Of a stretch of DNA of 64,000 nt, positions 1 to 6,531 are shown in pieces. The stretch lies in contig NZ_WMEW01000007.1 of the NCBI RefSeq assembly GCF_009856355.1, positions 1-64,000 on the forward strand. Reading direction: 5' to 3'. Source of the DNA: Halobacillus litoralis (lineage in GTDB: Bacteria; Bacillota; Bacilli; Bacillales; Halobacillaceae). The translations under genes were made by a program, and so were the position numbers. Under the pieces are notes generated by a model, which saw nothing but the letters and a program-made list of their open reading frames with translations, was not told the origin of the DNA and did no database searches. Position 1 is the stretch's first letter. Each line of letters starts with the position of its first letter.

Positions 1-1
1 T

Positions 2-70
2 GAGGAGTTAAAAAACATTAAAATCTTAGATGAACAAAATGACACAATCAGCAATATGAGAGACATATAG
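2..70 (+). CDS. C-terminal fragment of an unknown protein (5' end outside window)
   Basis: An open frame enters from the left edge and ends at a TAG at 68-70. The 22 visible residues are charged and coiled-coil-like (they begin EELKNIKILDE and end NMRDI). No family can be named from this. It lies immediately before the first copy of the small-gene-array repeat, so it may be the last native gene before the array or another array member. Confidence 0.4.
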   Translation, partial: EELKNIKILDEQNDTISNMRDI

Positions 71-97
71 AACTTCCCAGAATATTTCTTAATTTAA

Positions 98-139
98 CTT
101 GAATTCAAGTCTTCCGCTATTGGGGGCGATTGCTTAAAA
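98..139 (+). repeat. Array repeat copy A
   Basis: Copy of a degenerate repeat of about 42 bp. The left part is close to CTTGAATTCAAGTCTTCC and the right part to GGGGGCGATTGCTTAAA. The CTT at 98 lies exactly 24 nt before the G block starting at 122. It precedes the small gene at 234. Confidence 0.7.
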
Positions 140-233
140 GAGTACTCCCCCTTAATTTCACTTGCATAGTGGTTCTGATGAATATAAATTATAAATTTAA
201 AAAGCGATCAAAGTTTAATTAGGGAGGGGTTTT

Positions 234-545
234 GTGCAGAAGTTAAACTGGAAACATATGAGTTGGAGTTTGCTTTTATGTATTTTTATACCATATTTCA
301 TACCTAGTAATTATTCTAATGAAGGGATAGGCAACCATAATATTGGATTTCCATTAAAGTATATAACGATACACCAGAAAGAACCTTACAGTGTCTGGCT
401 TTTTGATAACTTATTTAGCGGAAATGATGGAATGGCCATTAATCCTGCGACTTTTCTGTTAAATGTACTTATCCTTTATTTAATAATTAGATTCGCGGTA
501 AATATAGTGAAGAAGAGAAAAGACGTTAATTTAAATGTCCAATAA
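234..545 (+). CDS. Small membrane protein of unknown function (array gene 1)
   Basis: A 103-residue protein starting at GTG 234 behind AGGGAGGGG (221-229). It has an N-terminal hydrophobic stretch at about residues 9-25, a loop of some 45 residues, and a second membrane segment at about residues 73-92 followed by a positively charged tail (KKRKD). This suggests two membrane helices with the tail in the cytoplasm. I do not recognise the family. It is AT-rich and lies alone between repeat copies A and B. There is no clear terminator after it. Real gene likely from the RBS and membrane pattern; function unknown. Confidence 0.6.
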   Translation: MQKLNWKHMSWSLLLCIFIPYFIPSNYSNEGIGNHNIGFPLKYITIHQKEPYSVWLFDNLFSGNDGMAINPATFLLNVLILYLIIRFAVNIVKKRKDVNLNVQ

Positions 546-608
546 CAAACACTATAGTATTAAATATTGTTTTTGGTGTGATTTTATACTACATAATTTG
601 GGAGTTAT

Positions 609-650
609 CTCAGTTTCAAGTCTTATAAAAACGGGGGCAATAGCTTAAAG
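609..650 (+). repeat. Array repeat copy B
   Basis: Left part CTCAGTTTCAAGTCTTATAA, right part ACGGGGGCAATAGCTTAAA. The spacing from CTC (609) to the G block (633) is again 24 nt. It separates the genes at 234 and 726. Confidence 0.7.
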
Positions 651-725
651 GAAACTTGACCTTATTACATAACGTTTTCGTTCTAAAGGATATGATGGAA
701 GGAAGTCTTTAGGAGGGAGTAAGTA

Positions 726-971
726 TTGAAAGCACTTAAATTAGTGAATTTAATCTTAGCTATCATTGCTATGATGCTGGGGTTTTCTCATCTATTTGTT
801 AGTAATGTTCGAATACTATCTGTTTTATTTATCCCCTTTTTGTTCATCTTCTTTTTAGCAATGGGAGTTGAACAGGTAATGGCTAAGCAAAAGAAAAGAG
901 GATATTTATATATTGTTGCAGCTATCTTTTTCATTTTTCCAGTGATAAAAGTATTAACTGCCCATATATAA
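726..971 (+). CDS. Small membrane protein resembling the YczI/DUF3953 family (array gene 2)
   Basis: An 81-residue protein starting at TTG 726 behind TAGGAGGGAG (710-719). Three hydrophobic segments are visible at about residues 5-25, 30-46 and 60-78. The middle one runs into a GVEQ turn and a lysine-rich loop (AKQKKRG). This layout and the turn look like the DUF3953/YczI family of Bacillus small membrane proteins, whose function is unknown. That assignment is from memory of the family style, not a search. It is the only gene between repeat copies B and C. Confidence 0.6.
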   Translation: MKALKLVNLILAIIAMMLGFSHLFVSNVRILSVLFIPFLFIFFLAMGVEQVMAKQKKRGYLYIVAAIFFIFPVIKVLTAHI

Positions 972-1013
972 ACGATCAAATGCATATGTAATTACATAAG
1001 TTATTTCGAGGTT

Positions 1014-1041
1014 CATCTTGAATTCGAGTCTTCCGTAATAC
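1014..1041 (+). repeat. Array repeat copy C, left half only
   Basis: The sequence matches the repeat up to CTTGAATTCGAGTCTTCCGT and then departs from it. The missing G-block half appears to lie at about 2618-2638, on the other side of the IS110 element. Confidence 0.6.
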
Positions 1042-1174
1042 CAGCTAATAGAAGGTCAACAGGTAAGGGTAAAAAAGATGAATCAGACATGGTACAATAA
1101 AATTGAACATGCTAAATAAACTTCAATAATAACGATTTGAAGTATTTTCTATAAAAGTTTTTTATTGGTTGATT

Positions 1175-2374
1175 CTAAATCACAAAAGCCTTTTTACTTT
1201 TTAAGATGGCATAGATCCAATGAATGAGCTTGTTTGCACAAGCAATAATCGCCACTTTATGGGGCTTGCCTTCTTCGCGTTTCTTATCGTAATAAGCTCT
1301 TAATTTTGGATTACGATTCTTGGTTATCCCGCATTGGACTGCGTTATATAGACTTTTGCGAAGGCTAGACGATCCGCGTTTTGTGATTCGGTTAATGGTT
1401 GCTTTAAACTGTCCTGATTCATGGACACTTGGGTCAATCCCCGCGTATGCAACGAGCTTCTTAGGGTGGTTAAACTGATCAATATCCCCAATCTCGGATA
1501 GGATTGTTGCCGCAATCTTTCCACCAATACCGGGAATTGATCGGATAATTTTATATTCATCAAATTCTTCAGCCAGGGCATCTATCTCTTTCAGTAGCTT
1601 CGATAGGTGCCTTTGGTATTGGAGAAGAAGTTGAATAAACATCGTTAAACTCACCACATGACTCGAATATAGATTCCGCTTGAAAGGATCTCGTCCTGCT
1701 GCCTCTTTGAGTTGATGAGCTTTATCTAGCGCCCATCCATAAGAGCGTTTAACTCCTTGTTGGAGGATGACTTCAGCTATCTTTTCCTTCGTATCCTCCC
1801 GAACACCTTGAGGTGTTTGATAATGGAGTAACGTTTGTAAGGAGGTGGGTGAATACAGAGATCCAAAGACCGTCTTATATTCAGGAAATACTTGATCCAA
1901 TACCGTTTGGAATTGAAGTTTAATCTGTACATAAGTTCCTGTTAGAGCGTCATGTTGACGGGTTAGGTTCCTCAAGTTCATGATTTTGACGGCTTTTTTT
2001 TTGAAAGGTTGAAGATCATCATATAGATAATACAATTCCCCTAAACGAAAGGCATCAATGGCGTCGGTCTTCACTTTCCTTAAGCTCATTTTTTTAGCTT
2101 CATGAGATAGAACCGGATTCACCAAATAATAGACGATTTGATGCTCTTCTAAGAACTGTAAAACGGGTTCATGGTAATGACCGGTAGATTCAAAAACGAC
2201 GACCGGAGGTCGCCCTGTGATCTCTTCCATCTCTAACCATAACCGATGAAAATCATGTAACCCTAGAACGTTATGCTCGAAAACAAAGCTCTTCTTGTAA
2301 GGATCTTTCTTTTGTAAAAAGGCTTGTACTTGGCTTTTTCCCTTCGCAACATCCAGGCCAATGACTGGATCCAT
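1175..2374 (-). CDS. IS110-family transposase (DEDD recombinase)
   Basis: A 399-residue transposase of full family length that moves its own element by bridge-RNA-guided recombination. The N-terminal RuvC-like DEDD domain shows Asp8 (IGLDVAKG), Glu62 (VFESTGHYH), and Asp104 with Asp107 (KTDAIDA). The C-terminal transposase_20 domain shows the helix-hairpin PGIGGKIAATILSEIG and, further on, HESGQ, whose serine matches the proposed nucleophile of the family. Start at ATG 2374 behind AAAGGAG. No frameshift or missing catalytic residue is visible, so the element may be active. The non-coding stretch lies 5' of the gene, as in the IS110 group rather than the IS1111 group. Confidence 0.93.
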   Translation of the reverse strand: MDPVIGLDVAKGKSQVQAFLQKKDPYKKSFVFEHNVLGLHDFHRLWLEMEEITGRPPVVVFESTGHYHEPVLQFLEEHQIVYYLVNPVLSHEAKKMSLRKVKTDAIDAFRLGELYYLYDDLQPFKKKAVKIMNLRNLTRQHDALTGTYVQIKLQFQTVLDQVFPEYKTVFGSLYSPTSLQTLLHYQTPQGVREDTKEKIAEVILQQGVKRSYGWALDKAHQLKEAAGRDPFKRNLYSSHVVSLTMFIQLLLQYQRHLSKLLKEIDALAEEFDEYKIIRSIPGIGGKIAATILSEIGDIDQFNHPKKLVAYAGIDPSVHESGQFKATINRITKRGSSSLRKSLYNAVQCGITKNRNPKLRAYYDKKREEGKPHKVAIIACANKLIHWIYAILKSKKAFVI

Positions 2375-2612
2375 GTTTTATCACATCTCCTTTTATTAGA
2401 TTTGCCGGCAGCCCCTAACCTATCTTGTAGTGTCATAGCTTCGCTTGTTATTCGGGATCCAGGTCCCAACCAGCCTCAAACATGTTTCTACAAGTAGGGG
2501 GTGGACAGTATTCTGGACGGGATCAGAGTCCCACGGGGGCTTACGTCCTACCCGGCTACTTAAAGAATAACCTATAAAAAATAGGTCAACCAGATAAACT
2601 GGTTAACCTTAT
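2375..2612 (-). ncRNA. Candidate IS110 bridge RNA region
   Basis: A non-coding stretch of about 240 bp lies between the transposase start and the inferred element end. In the IS110 group this is where the bridge (seek) RNA is encoded. It contains short self-complementary pieces, for example AACCAG/CTGGTT around 2588-2604, and GC-rich blocks unlike the AT-rich flanks. The RNA itself is inferred from family knowledge; its strand is assumed to be that of the transposase and its exact ends are unknown. Confidence 0.4.
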
Positions 2613-2617
2613 AATAC

Positions 2618-2638
2618 GAAGGGGGCTTCAGTTGAATA
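2618..2638 (+). repeat. Array repeat copy C, probable right half
   Basis: GGGGGCTTCAGTTGAA resembles the right part of the array repeat (GGGGGCGATTGCTTGAA). It directly follows the inferred right end of the IS110 element and would complete copy C if the element were removed, with 3-4 surplus bases at the junction. Confidence 0.4.
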
Positions 2639-2650
2639 TGCCCAATATCA

Positions 2651-2683
2651 AAAAGAGATTCCATGAAATTGGAATCTCTTTTT
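2651..2683. terminator. Terminator after the lipoprotein gene
   Basis: A perfect 13-bp stem, AAAAGAGATTCCA against TGGAATCTCTTTT, with a 6-nt loop and T-runs on both strands. It lies 37 bp beyond the stop of the minus-strand lipoprotein gene and can work in both directions. Confidence 0.8.
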
Positions 2684-2719
2684 GGTAGTAATATTAATAC
2701 TAAACTTTAACAGAGCGAT

Positions 2720-3196
2720 TTAATTAGGAACAACTGTAAAAGCGTAAATTTCATACTGAACTTTTTTACCCTCAGTCTTATGGTGTTTATAATAAATATA
2801 CTTTGAGGATTCTCCTTTATTTCCTGTTACGGGTAGTGAATAATCATCACTCAAGTTTACTTGTTTAGTTGTAGAATTATAATGGATCATAGCTCCAGAA
2901 CTATTAGCGTCAATGTCTGCTTGATTAATTTTTAGTTTTGCCGGAGTGTCTATTTCAGGAACTCCATAACTATCAAAATTCTCATGTATCATCTTAAGAT
3001 CATCTTTTAAAGTGCAGTTTTTGTTACATGCGTATACTGGCTCAAGTTCGTAATTCTTACCCCCAGTTTTGATAGTTATTTCTTCATTCAATTCCTCCCC
3101 CTTGTTGTTATTGTTTTTCTCATCTTTACCTTGATCAGTTGATGAGCACCCTACTAAACTAATTGAAATAAAAAGAAAAAATAGAAATTTACTCAT
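2720..3196 (-). CDS. Small secreted lipoprotein of unknown function (array gene 3)
   Basis: A 158-residue protein. ATG 3196 is chosen because GGGAG stands 9 nt before it; an upstream in-frame TTG has no spacing to that site. A hydrophobic signal peptide (about residues 3-14) ends in the lipobox LVGC, so Cys17 should be lipidated and the protein anchored outside the membrane. A charged linker rich in Asn, Glu and Lys follows, then a probable beta-rich domain with a Cys pair (ACNKNC). No family recognised. It is transcribed against the direction of the array repeats, between copies C and D, and has its own terminator. Confidence 0.75.
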   Translation of the reverse strand: MSKFLFFLFISISLVGCSSTDQGKDEKNNNNKGEELNEEITIKTGGKNYELEPVYACNKNCTLKDDLKMIHENFDSYGVPEIDTPAKLKINQADIDANSSGAMIHYNSTTKQVNLSDDYSLPVTGNKGESSKYIYYKHHKTEGKKVQYEIYAFTVVPN

Positions 3197-3388
3197 TTTC
3201 AACAACTCCCGTTGGAAAGCTTCTTAAATGTTACACTTGGAATTGTAAGGTCTCATTTGGAAAATATCAACATATAGAAGGATTCATACAACTAAGAATT
3301 AATGTGGTAAATAAGGAATCATAAAAACTAAGGATGGTTCCGGCGCTTACGACAAGAAGCACAGGAACCACCACCTTGCTTTGGTTAT

Positions 3389-3428
3389 CTTGAATTCGAG
3401 TCTTCCGTTATCGGGGTCGTTTCTTGAA
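3389..3428 (+). repeat. Array repeat copy D
   Basis: CTTGAATTCGAGTCTTCCGT followed by GGGGTCGTTTCTTGAA. The 24-nt spacing to the G block (3413) is kept. A second partial right half (TGGGGATCGTTTCC) follows at about 3431-3444, as if that part were duplicated. Confidence 0.7.
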
Positions 3429-3565
3429 CATTGGGGATCGTTTCCTTCTTATGTTAATTAGGATAGATGAAGGCGTGAATTTGAGATGAAACATTATGTT
3501 ACTATCCAAATTAGGGAGGTCTTGTAGGGTGAGATAAAAGATTACTTGTCAGGAGGTATTTCAAA

Positions 3566-3742
3566 ATGAAATTAACTCTAAGTCTAATAGGCTTATTTTT
3601 GATAGTGGTTATATCACTCTATAATGTTTTTAACAGAGAACTTCCCAGTACCCAGATATCTGCTTTTACCGTACTTGCTTTTACAATAGGTGGATTATTT
3701 AGTATATATATAAGTTACATTAGAAAAAATAGTAAAAAATAA
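3566..3742 (+). CDS. Very small membrane protein (58 aa, array gene 4)
   Basis: ATG 3566 stands 8 nt after AGGAGGT (3551-3557); stop TAA at 3740-3742. Two hydrophobic segments (about residues 3-20 and 33-51) flank a short polar loop, and the tail is basic (RKNSKK), predicting two membrane helices. It is followed within 10 bp by a terminator-like hairpin. No family recognised. It is the only gene between repeat copies D and E. Confidence 0.65.
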   Translation: MKLTLSLIGLFLIVVISLYNVFNRELPSTQISAFTVLAFTIGGLFSIYISYIRKNSKK

Positions 3743-3750
3743 AACTTTAC

Positions 3751-3790
3751 AATAAGAGCAGCCGGTCCACTATGGAGGCTGCTTATTTTA
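3751..3790 (+). terminator. Terminator after the 58-aa gene
   Basis: AATAAGAGCAGCC pairs with GGCTGCTTATT, followed by TTA-rich sequence, 9 bp after the stop at 3742. Confidence 0.6.
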
Positions 3791-3871
3791 GATAGCTCTG
3801 ATCCACTTTTTTAATAAGGCTGGGCTGGCTTGAATATTGAATCGTTAAGTTTTCATTCAATCCTAATTCAT

Positions 3872-3914
3872 CTCAAAATCAAGTCTTTTGTAACAGGGTG
3901 CGATGGCTTGATGA
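3872..3914 (+). repeat. Array repeat copy E
   Basis: CTCAAAATCAAGTCTTTTGT then GGGTGCGATGGCTTGATGAA; 24 nt from CTC to the G block (3896). It lies just beyond the stop of the minus-strand gene at 3926. Confidence 0.65.
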
Positions 3915-3925
3915 AAGAAATTGTT

Positions 3926-4117
3926 CTATAGTCTTAGGATTAATTGACTTAGTATATACATTACAAGTAATATGCCAATTCCTAACGCGCTATATCCAAG
4001 GTGTTTACGTTCTGACAAGTACTCACCTCTCAAAGCTTTCCAATCTGGATAGAAAAAGCTGATCACCCGGACTGCTATTATCCCAATCATAACTAAAACG
4101 ACAGCTAATACTTCCAT
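3926..4117 (-). CDS. Very small membrane protein (63 aa, array gene 5)
   Basis: Minus-strand gene starting at ATG 4117, preceded by AAAAGGAGT in good register. The N-terminal helix (about residues 2-22) contains a conserved-looking ISFFYPDWKALRGEYL turn, then a charged loop and a C-terminal helix (about residues 43-61). It looks like the small immunity-like membrane proteins common in Bacillus accessory regions, but I cannot name a family. It is the only gene between repeat copies E and F and runs opposite to the repeats. Confidence 0.65.
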   Translation of the reverse strand: MEVLAVVLVMIGIIAVRVISFFYPDWKALRGEYLSERKHLGYSALGIGILLVMYILSQLILRL

Positions 4118-4203
4118 AAGAGTAACTCCTTTTACATAAATAGTTACCTCTTCTTTACTATGTAAAACTGATGGAAGTATAATTCTATTCGTTATAATTT
4201 CAT

Positions 4204-4245
4204 CTTTAAGCTGCGATTTTCGGAAACGGGGACTTTTCTTTAATC
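4204..4245 (+). repeat. Array repeat copy F (degenerate)
   Basis: CTTTAAGCTGCGATTTTCGG then GGGGACTTTTCTTTAA. The base identity is lower, but the 24-nt spacing to the G block (4228) is exact. Confidence 0.5.
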
Positions 4246-4292
4246 AGGATATAGCCATTGCATAACTAATAACTTCAGGAAAGGTAGATTAA

Positions 4293-4457
4293 ATGTACTT
4301 AGCAATAAGTTTAATATCTCTTATTCTCTTGATACTTCTAGTGATTCTGAATCGCAAGCATTTATTTTCTGATGCAAACAATGCTAAACTTCTCCTAGTG
4401 ATCTTTGTATTTCTTCCTTTGGTGGTAATTGGAATAGTGGTAGCAGCATTTATATGA
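4293..4457 (+). CDS. Very small membrane protein (54 aa, array gene 6)
   Basis: ATG 4293 follows AGGAAAGG (4278-4285); stop TGA 4455-4457. Two hydrophobic helices (about residues 3-19 and 32-53) are joined by a short basic/polar loop (NRKHLFSDANN). Its last bases form ATGA with the start of the next gene, suggesting translational coupling. No family recognised. It lies between repeat copies F and G. Confidence 0.6.
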   Translation: MYLAISLISLILLILLVILNRKHLFSDANNAKLLLVIFVFLPLVVIGIVVAAFI

Positions 4458-4696
4458 CTACAATAAAAAATGGTTTCATACATCTCGATATCAAATCTTC
4501 TGCTAACGGGGGTGCTTCTATAAAATACTTTATTGATTTATTCTCGAGCATTTCATTCGTAATAGGCTGGTTCATAGTAGTTGTGGCTGCATGCTATTTC
4601 ATACCCTCTATATTTCTTGGAGGTATATTTTTATTAGGATCTTTTTCAGGTATATTATTTGGAATGATGCTCATATGGGTGTCAAAACAAATATAA
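4454..4696 (+). CDS. Small membrane protein overlapping an array repeat (80 aa, array gene 7)
   Basis: The ATG at 4454 overlaps the previous stop in an ATGA. The first 25 or so residues are translated from repeat copy G itself, and the natural-looking protein begins afterwards: three hydrophobic segments at about residues 25-45, 48-63 and 66-78. Either the gene gained an N-terminal extension by fusing to the repeat and coupling to its neighbour, or the annotated start is not used. No other good start or RBS is visible before the first helix. Family unknown. Confidence 0.45.
   Translation: MTTIKNGFIHLDIKSSANGGASIKYFIDLFSSISFVIGWFIVVVAACYFIPSIFLGGIFLLGSFSGILFGMMLIWVSKQI
4484..4525 (+). repeat. 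Array repeat copy G
   Basis: CTCGATATCAAATCTTCTGC then GGGGGTGCTTCTATAAA; 24 nt to the G block (4508). It lies inside the 5' coding part of the gene at 4454. Confidence 0.6.
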
Positions 4697-4726
4697 TAAT
4701 ACCTGCAATGACGTGATGATAAAACA

Positions 4727-4767
4727 CTTTGAAACTGAGTCTTCCTCAACCATGGGCTTATTTATGA
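4727..4767 (+). repeat. Array repeat copy H (last copy)
   Basis: CTTTGAAACTGAGTCTTCCT, a clear left half, followed after the usual 24 nt by a decayed right half (CATGGGCTTATTTATGA). It marks the right edge of the array. Confidence 0.5.
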
Positions 4768-4790
4768 AAGATAGATCTTTTATTGTTATA

Positions 4791-4833
4791 GGAGTGATTT
4801 TCTTTTATATATAAAAGAAAATCACTCTTTTTA
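4791..4833. terminator. Strong terminator at the array edge
   Basis: A 16-bp perfect inverted repeat (AGTGATTTTCTTTTAT and its complement) followed by CTTTTT. It closes transcription from the array before the alkaline phosphatase region. Confidence 0.75.
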
Positions 4834-4869
4834 GATGGGACACCGTTGATGCCATGATAAACGTTAGAT

Positions 4870-4916
4870 GGTGACGCCTGCGGGAACAGCTGAGGCCGTG
4901 CCCGCGGCAGGCATCC
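4870..4916 (-). repeat. GC-rich dispersed repeat, short copy
   Basis: GGTGACGCCTGCGGGAACAGC (4870-4890) joined directly to a GC-rich block ending GGCATCC (4916). Both parts recur, in reverse orientation and separated by about 47 bp, in the copy at 62281-62410. This copy therefore has an internal deletion. Nothing coding is seen in the gap 4834-5007. Confidence 0.7.
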
Positions 4917-5007
4917 ATCGACGAGCTTCAATCACTTCTCTTGATAGGAAGGAGCTATTCAGCGGCCTCTCCTGGGACTGTCGTTTTTTTATACGGACTT
5001 TTTTTCT

Positions 5008-6372
5008 TTACTTATTCTCTAAATTTATTTTCATAGCTTTTGACATGATTTTAGGAAGATCTGTGTTATCAATAATGCCGCTGAACGCCTCCGATTGAGG
5101 TCCGTAGGCATAAACTGGAATGTCTACACCTGTATGTCCAGTACTGGTCCATCCGATAAGGGCTTTATCACTGACAAATTGGTTGATTGCGAATTTTGGT
5201 TCTTCAGATTCCTGGATTTTTTCAACATCTTCTTCGGTTAAATCAAATGGTGTATGACTCTCTACGACTTCTTTAACATTGGAACGATTTTCATTTAATT
5301 CCTCAGCCATAGCGGCCCCTGTTGCTGTAACATCTTTTACAAGCTCTGGCTTGGTATCATACTCGCCATTAGAGCCAGCGGTCATGCCGCCGGTTTCGTG
5401 GTCGCCAGCTATAACTACAAGGGTGTTTCCGTCTTTTTCAGCGAATGCAATGGCTTGTTCCACTGCCTCCTCAAAAGCTTCTGTATCCTTGAATGCCCAT
5501 GTGGGATCATTATCGTGGCCTGCCCAGTCGATTTGACTGCCTTCGACCATCAGGAAGAATCCATCTTGGTCCTTATCAAGAACATTGATAGCTTGTTCGG
5601 TCATTTCTGAGAGACTTGGCTGTTCTGTGTTTTCCCGCTCCATTTCGGGGTTTAATGGTCCATCGGCAAATAAGCCGAGCAGCTTTTCCCCTTCTTCTAC
5701 ATCAATATCTCCAGCTTCCAATAGATCATCACGCGTTTCTACATCTTTATATCCTGCTTCCTCGGCCTGCTCTAACAGATTCTCTTCCTGCTGCTCTCCG
5801 CCCTCAGACTGTGGGAGGAAGAAATCTCTGCCTCCACCAAGCATTACGTCGACGTCGTTACCCAGCATATGTCTGGCAATCTCAGGTTGGTTGTCACGTG
5901 ACTCCACATGGGAGGCAAAAGCAGCAGGTGTCGCATGAGTAATCGTAGAGGTGGCAACTAACCCTGTAGATTTTCCTTTGTCTTCTGACGCCTCTAAAAT
6001 GGTTTCCACTTCATTTCCTTCGTCATCTAATCCGACCGTACCGTTATTTGTTTTAACACCCGTTGCCATTGCTGTTCCGGCAGCGGCGGAGTCGGTAACC
6101 CTGGAGTCATCAGAATAAGTTTTGTGCAGTCCTTTTAAATGTTTGTCCCAAATGGCATCTTCCCCCTTATACCAGCGATAGCTTGTGGCGTAATCCGTAT
6201 TGAAACCGTCAGGAATCATATAAATTACGTTTTCAACTTTTTCTTGAGGAGGGCCTGCATGGTCAGGCTTTCCTTTTTCATCCCCTTGCTGGGCCTCAGA
6301 CTGAACGCATCCCGCTCCTGCGCCCAGGATTAAACCGGCACTCATTGTAAAAACACCTAATTTTTTTAGCAT
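5008..6372 (-). CDS. Alkaline phosphatase, PhoA/PhoB family
   Basis: A 454-residue secreted phosphomonoesterase that releases phosphate from organic esters outside the cell. ATG 6372 is preferred because AAGGGGAG precedes it; a start 30 bases upstream lacks a site. The N-terminus is a signal peptide with Cys22 in a weak lipobox (GAGC), so it may be lipid-anchored. Asp55 (MIPDGF) is a metal ligand and Ser95 in DSAAAGTA is the catalytic nucleophile. HATPAAFASH, EGSQIDWAGHDND, DHETGG and STGHTG supply the remaining metal ligands. All key residues are present. Monocistronic. PhoP control is usual for the family, but I did not identify a Pho box. Confidence 0.95.
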   Translation of the reverse strand: MLKKLGVFTMSAGLILGAGAGCVQSEAQQGDEKGKPDHAGPPQEKVENVIYMIPDGFNTDYATSYRWYKGEDAIWDKHLKGLHKTYSDDSRVTDSAAAGTAMATGVKTNNGTVGLDDEGNEVETILEASEDKGKSTGLVATSTITHATPAAFASHVESRDNQPEIARHMLGNDVDVMLGGGRDFFLPQSEGGEQQEENLLEQAEEAGYKDVETRDDLLEAGDIDVEEGEKLLGLFADGPLNPEMERENTEQPSLSEMTEQAINVLDKDQDGFFLMVEGSQIDWAGHDNDPTWAFKDTEAFEEAVEQAIAFAEKDGNTLVVIAGDHETGGMTAGSNGEYDTKPELVKDVTATGAAMAEELNENRSNVKEVVESHTPFDLTEEDVEKIQESEEPKFAINQFVSDKALIGWTSTGHTGVDIPVYAYGPQSEAFSGIIDNTDLPKIMSKAMKINLENK

Positions 6373-6531
6373 ATGTATACTCCCCTTACTTATTTGATTC
6401 AACGTGAGTATACCAAGTACATGATTCGTTGATTTTAATGAACAGTTAAGGTTTTATAAAAATTGTAAATACAATGTAAATATATGGTATGTTTCACTTG
6501 GGGGTAGAATCATTTATTAAGGAGTGGTGAA

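Larger units (their letters stand above)
1042..2617 (-). mobile_element. IS110-family insertion sequence (ends approximate)
   Basis: The element contains one transposase gene on the minus strand and a non-coding region of about 240 bp upstream of it. Ends are inferred: the left half of an array repeat stops at about 1041, the probable right half resumes at about 2618, and the hexamer TAATAC is at both junctions (1036-1041 and 2612-2617). A length near 1.58 kb fits the family. There are no terminal inverted repeats, as expected for IS110. Ends could be off by several bases. Confidence 0.55.

Noticed and set aside
3340-3380. GGTTCC...GGAACC hairpin before array repeat D as another copy of the GC-rich dispersed repeat.
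   Set aside because: Only short similarity to the blocks at 62281-62410; could be a degraded terminator instead.
98-4767. CRISPR array or tandem repeat interpretation of the left-end repeats.
   Set aside because: Repeats are degenerate, about 240-800 bp apart (IS excluded), and the intervals hold genes, not short spacers; no cas genes are present.
5279-5942. Long open frames on the plus strand opposite the alkaline phosphatase gene.
   Set aside because: They mirror the codon pattern of a clear, complete enzyme on the other strand and lack ribosome binding sites.
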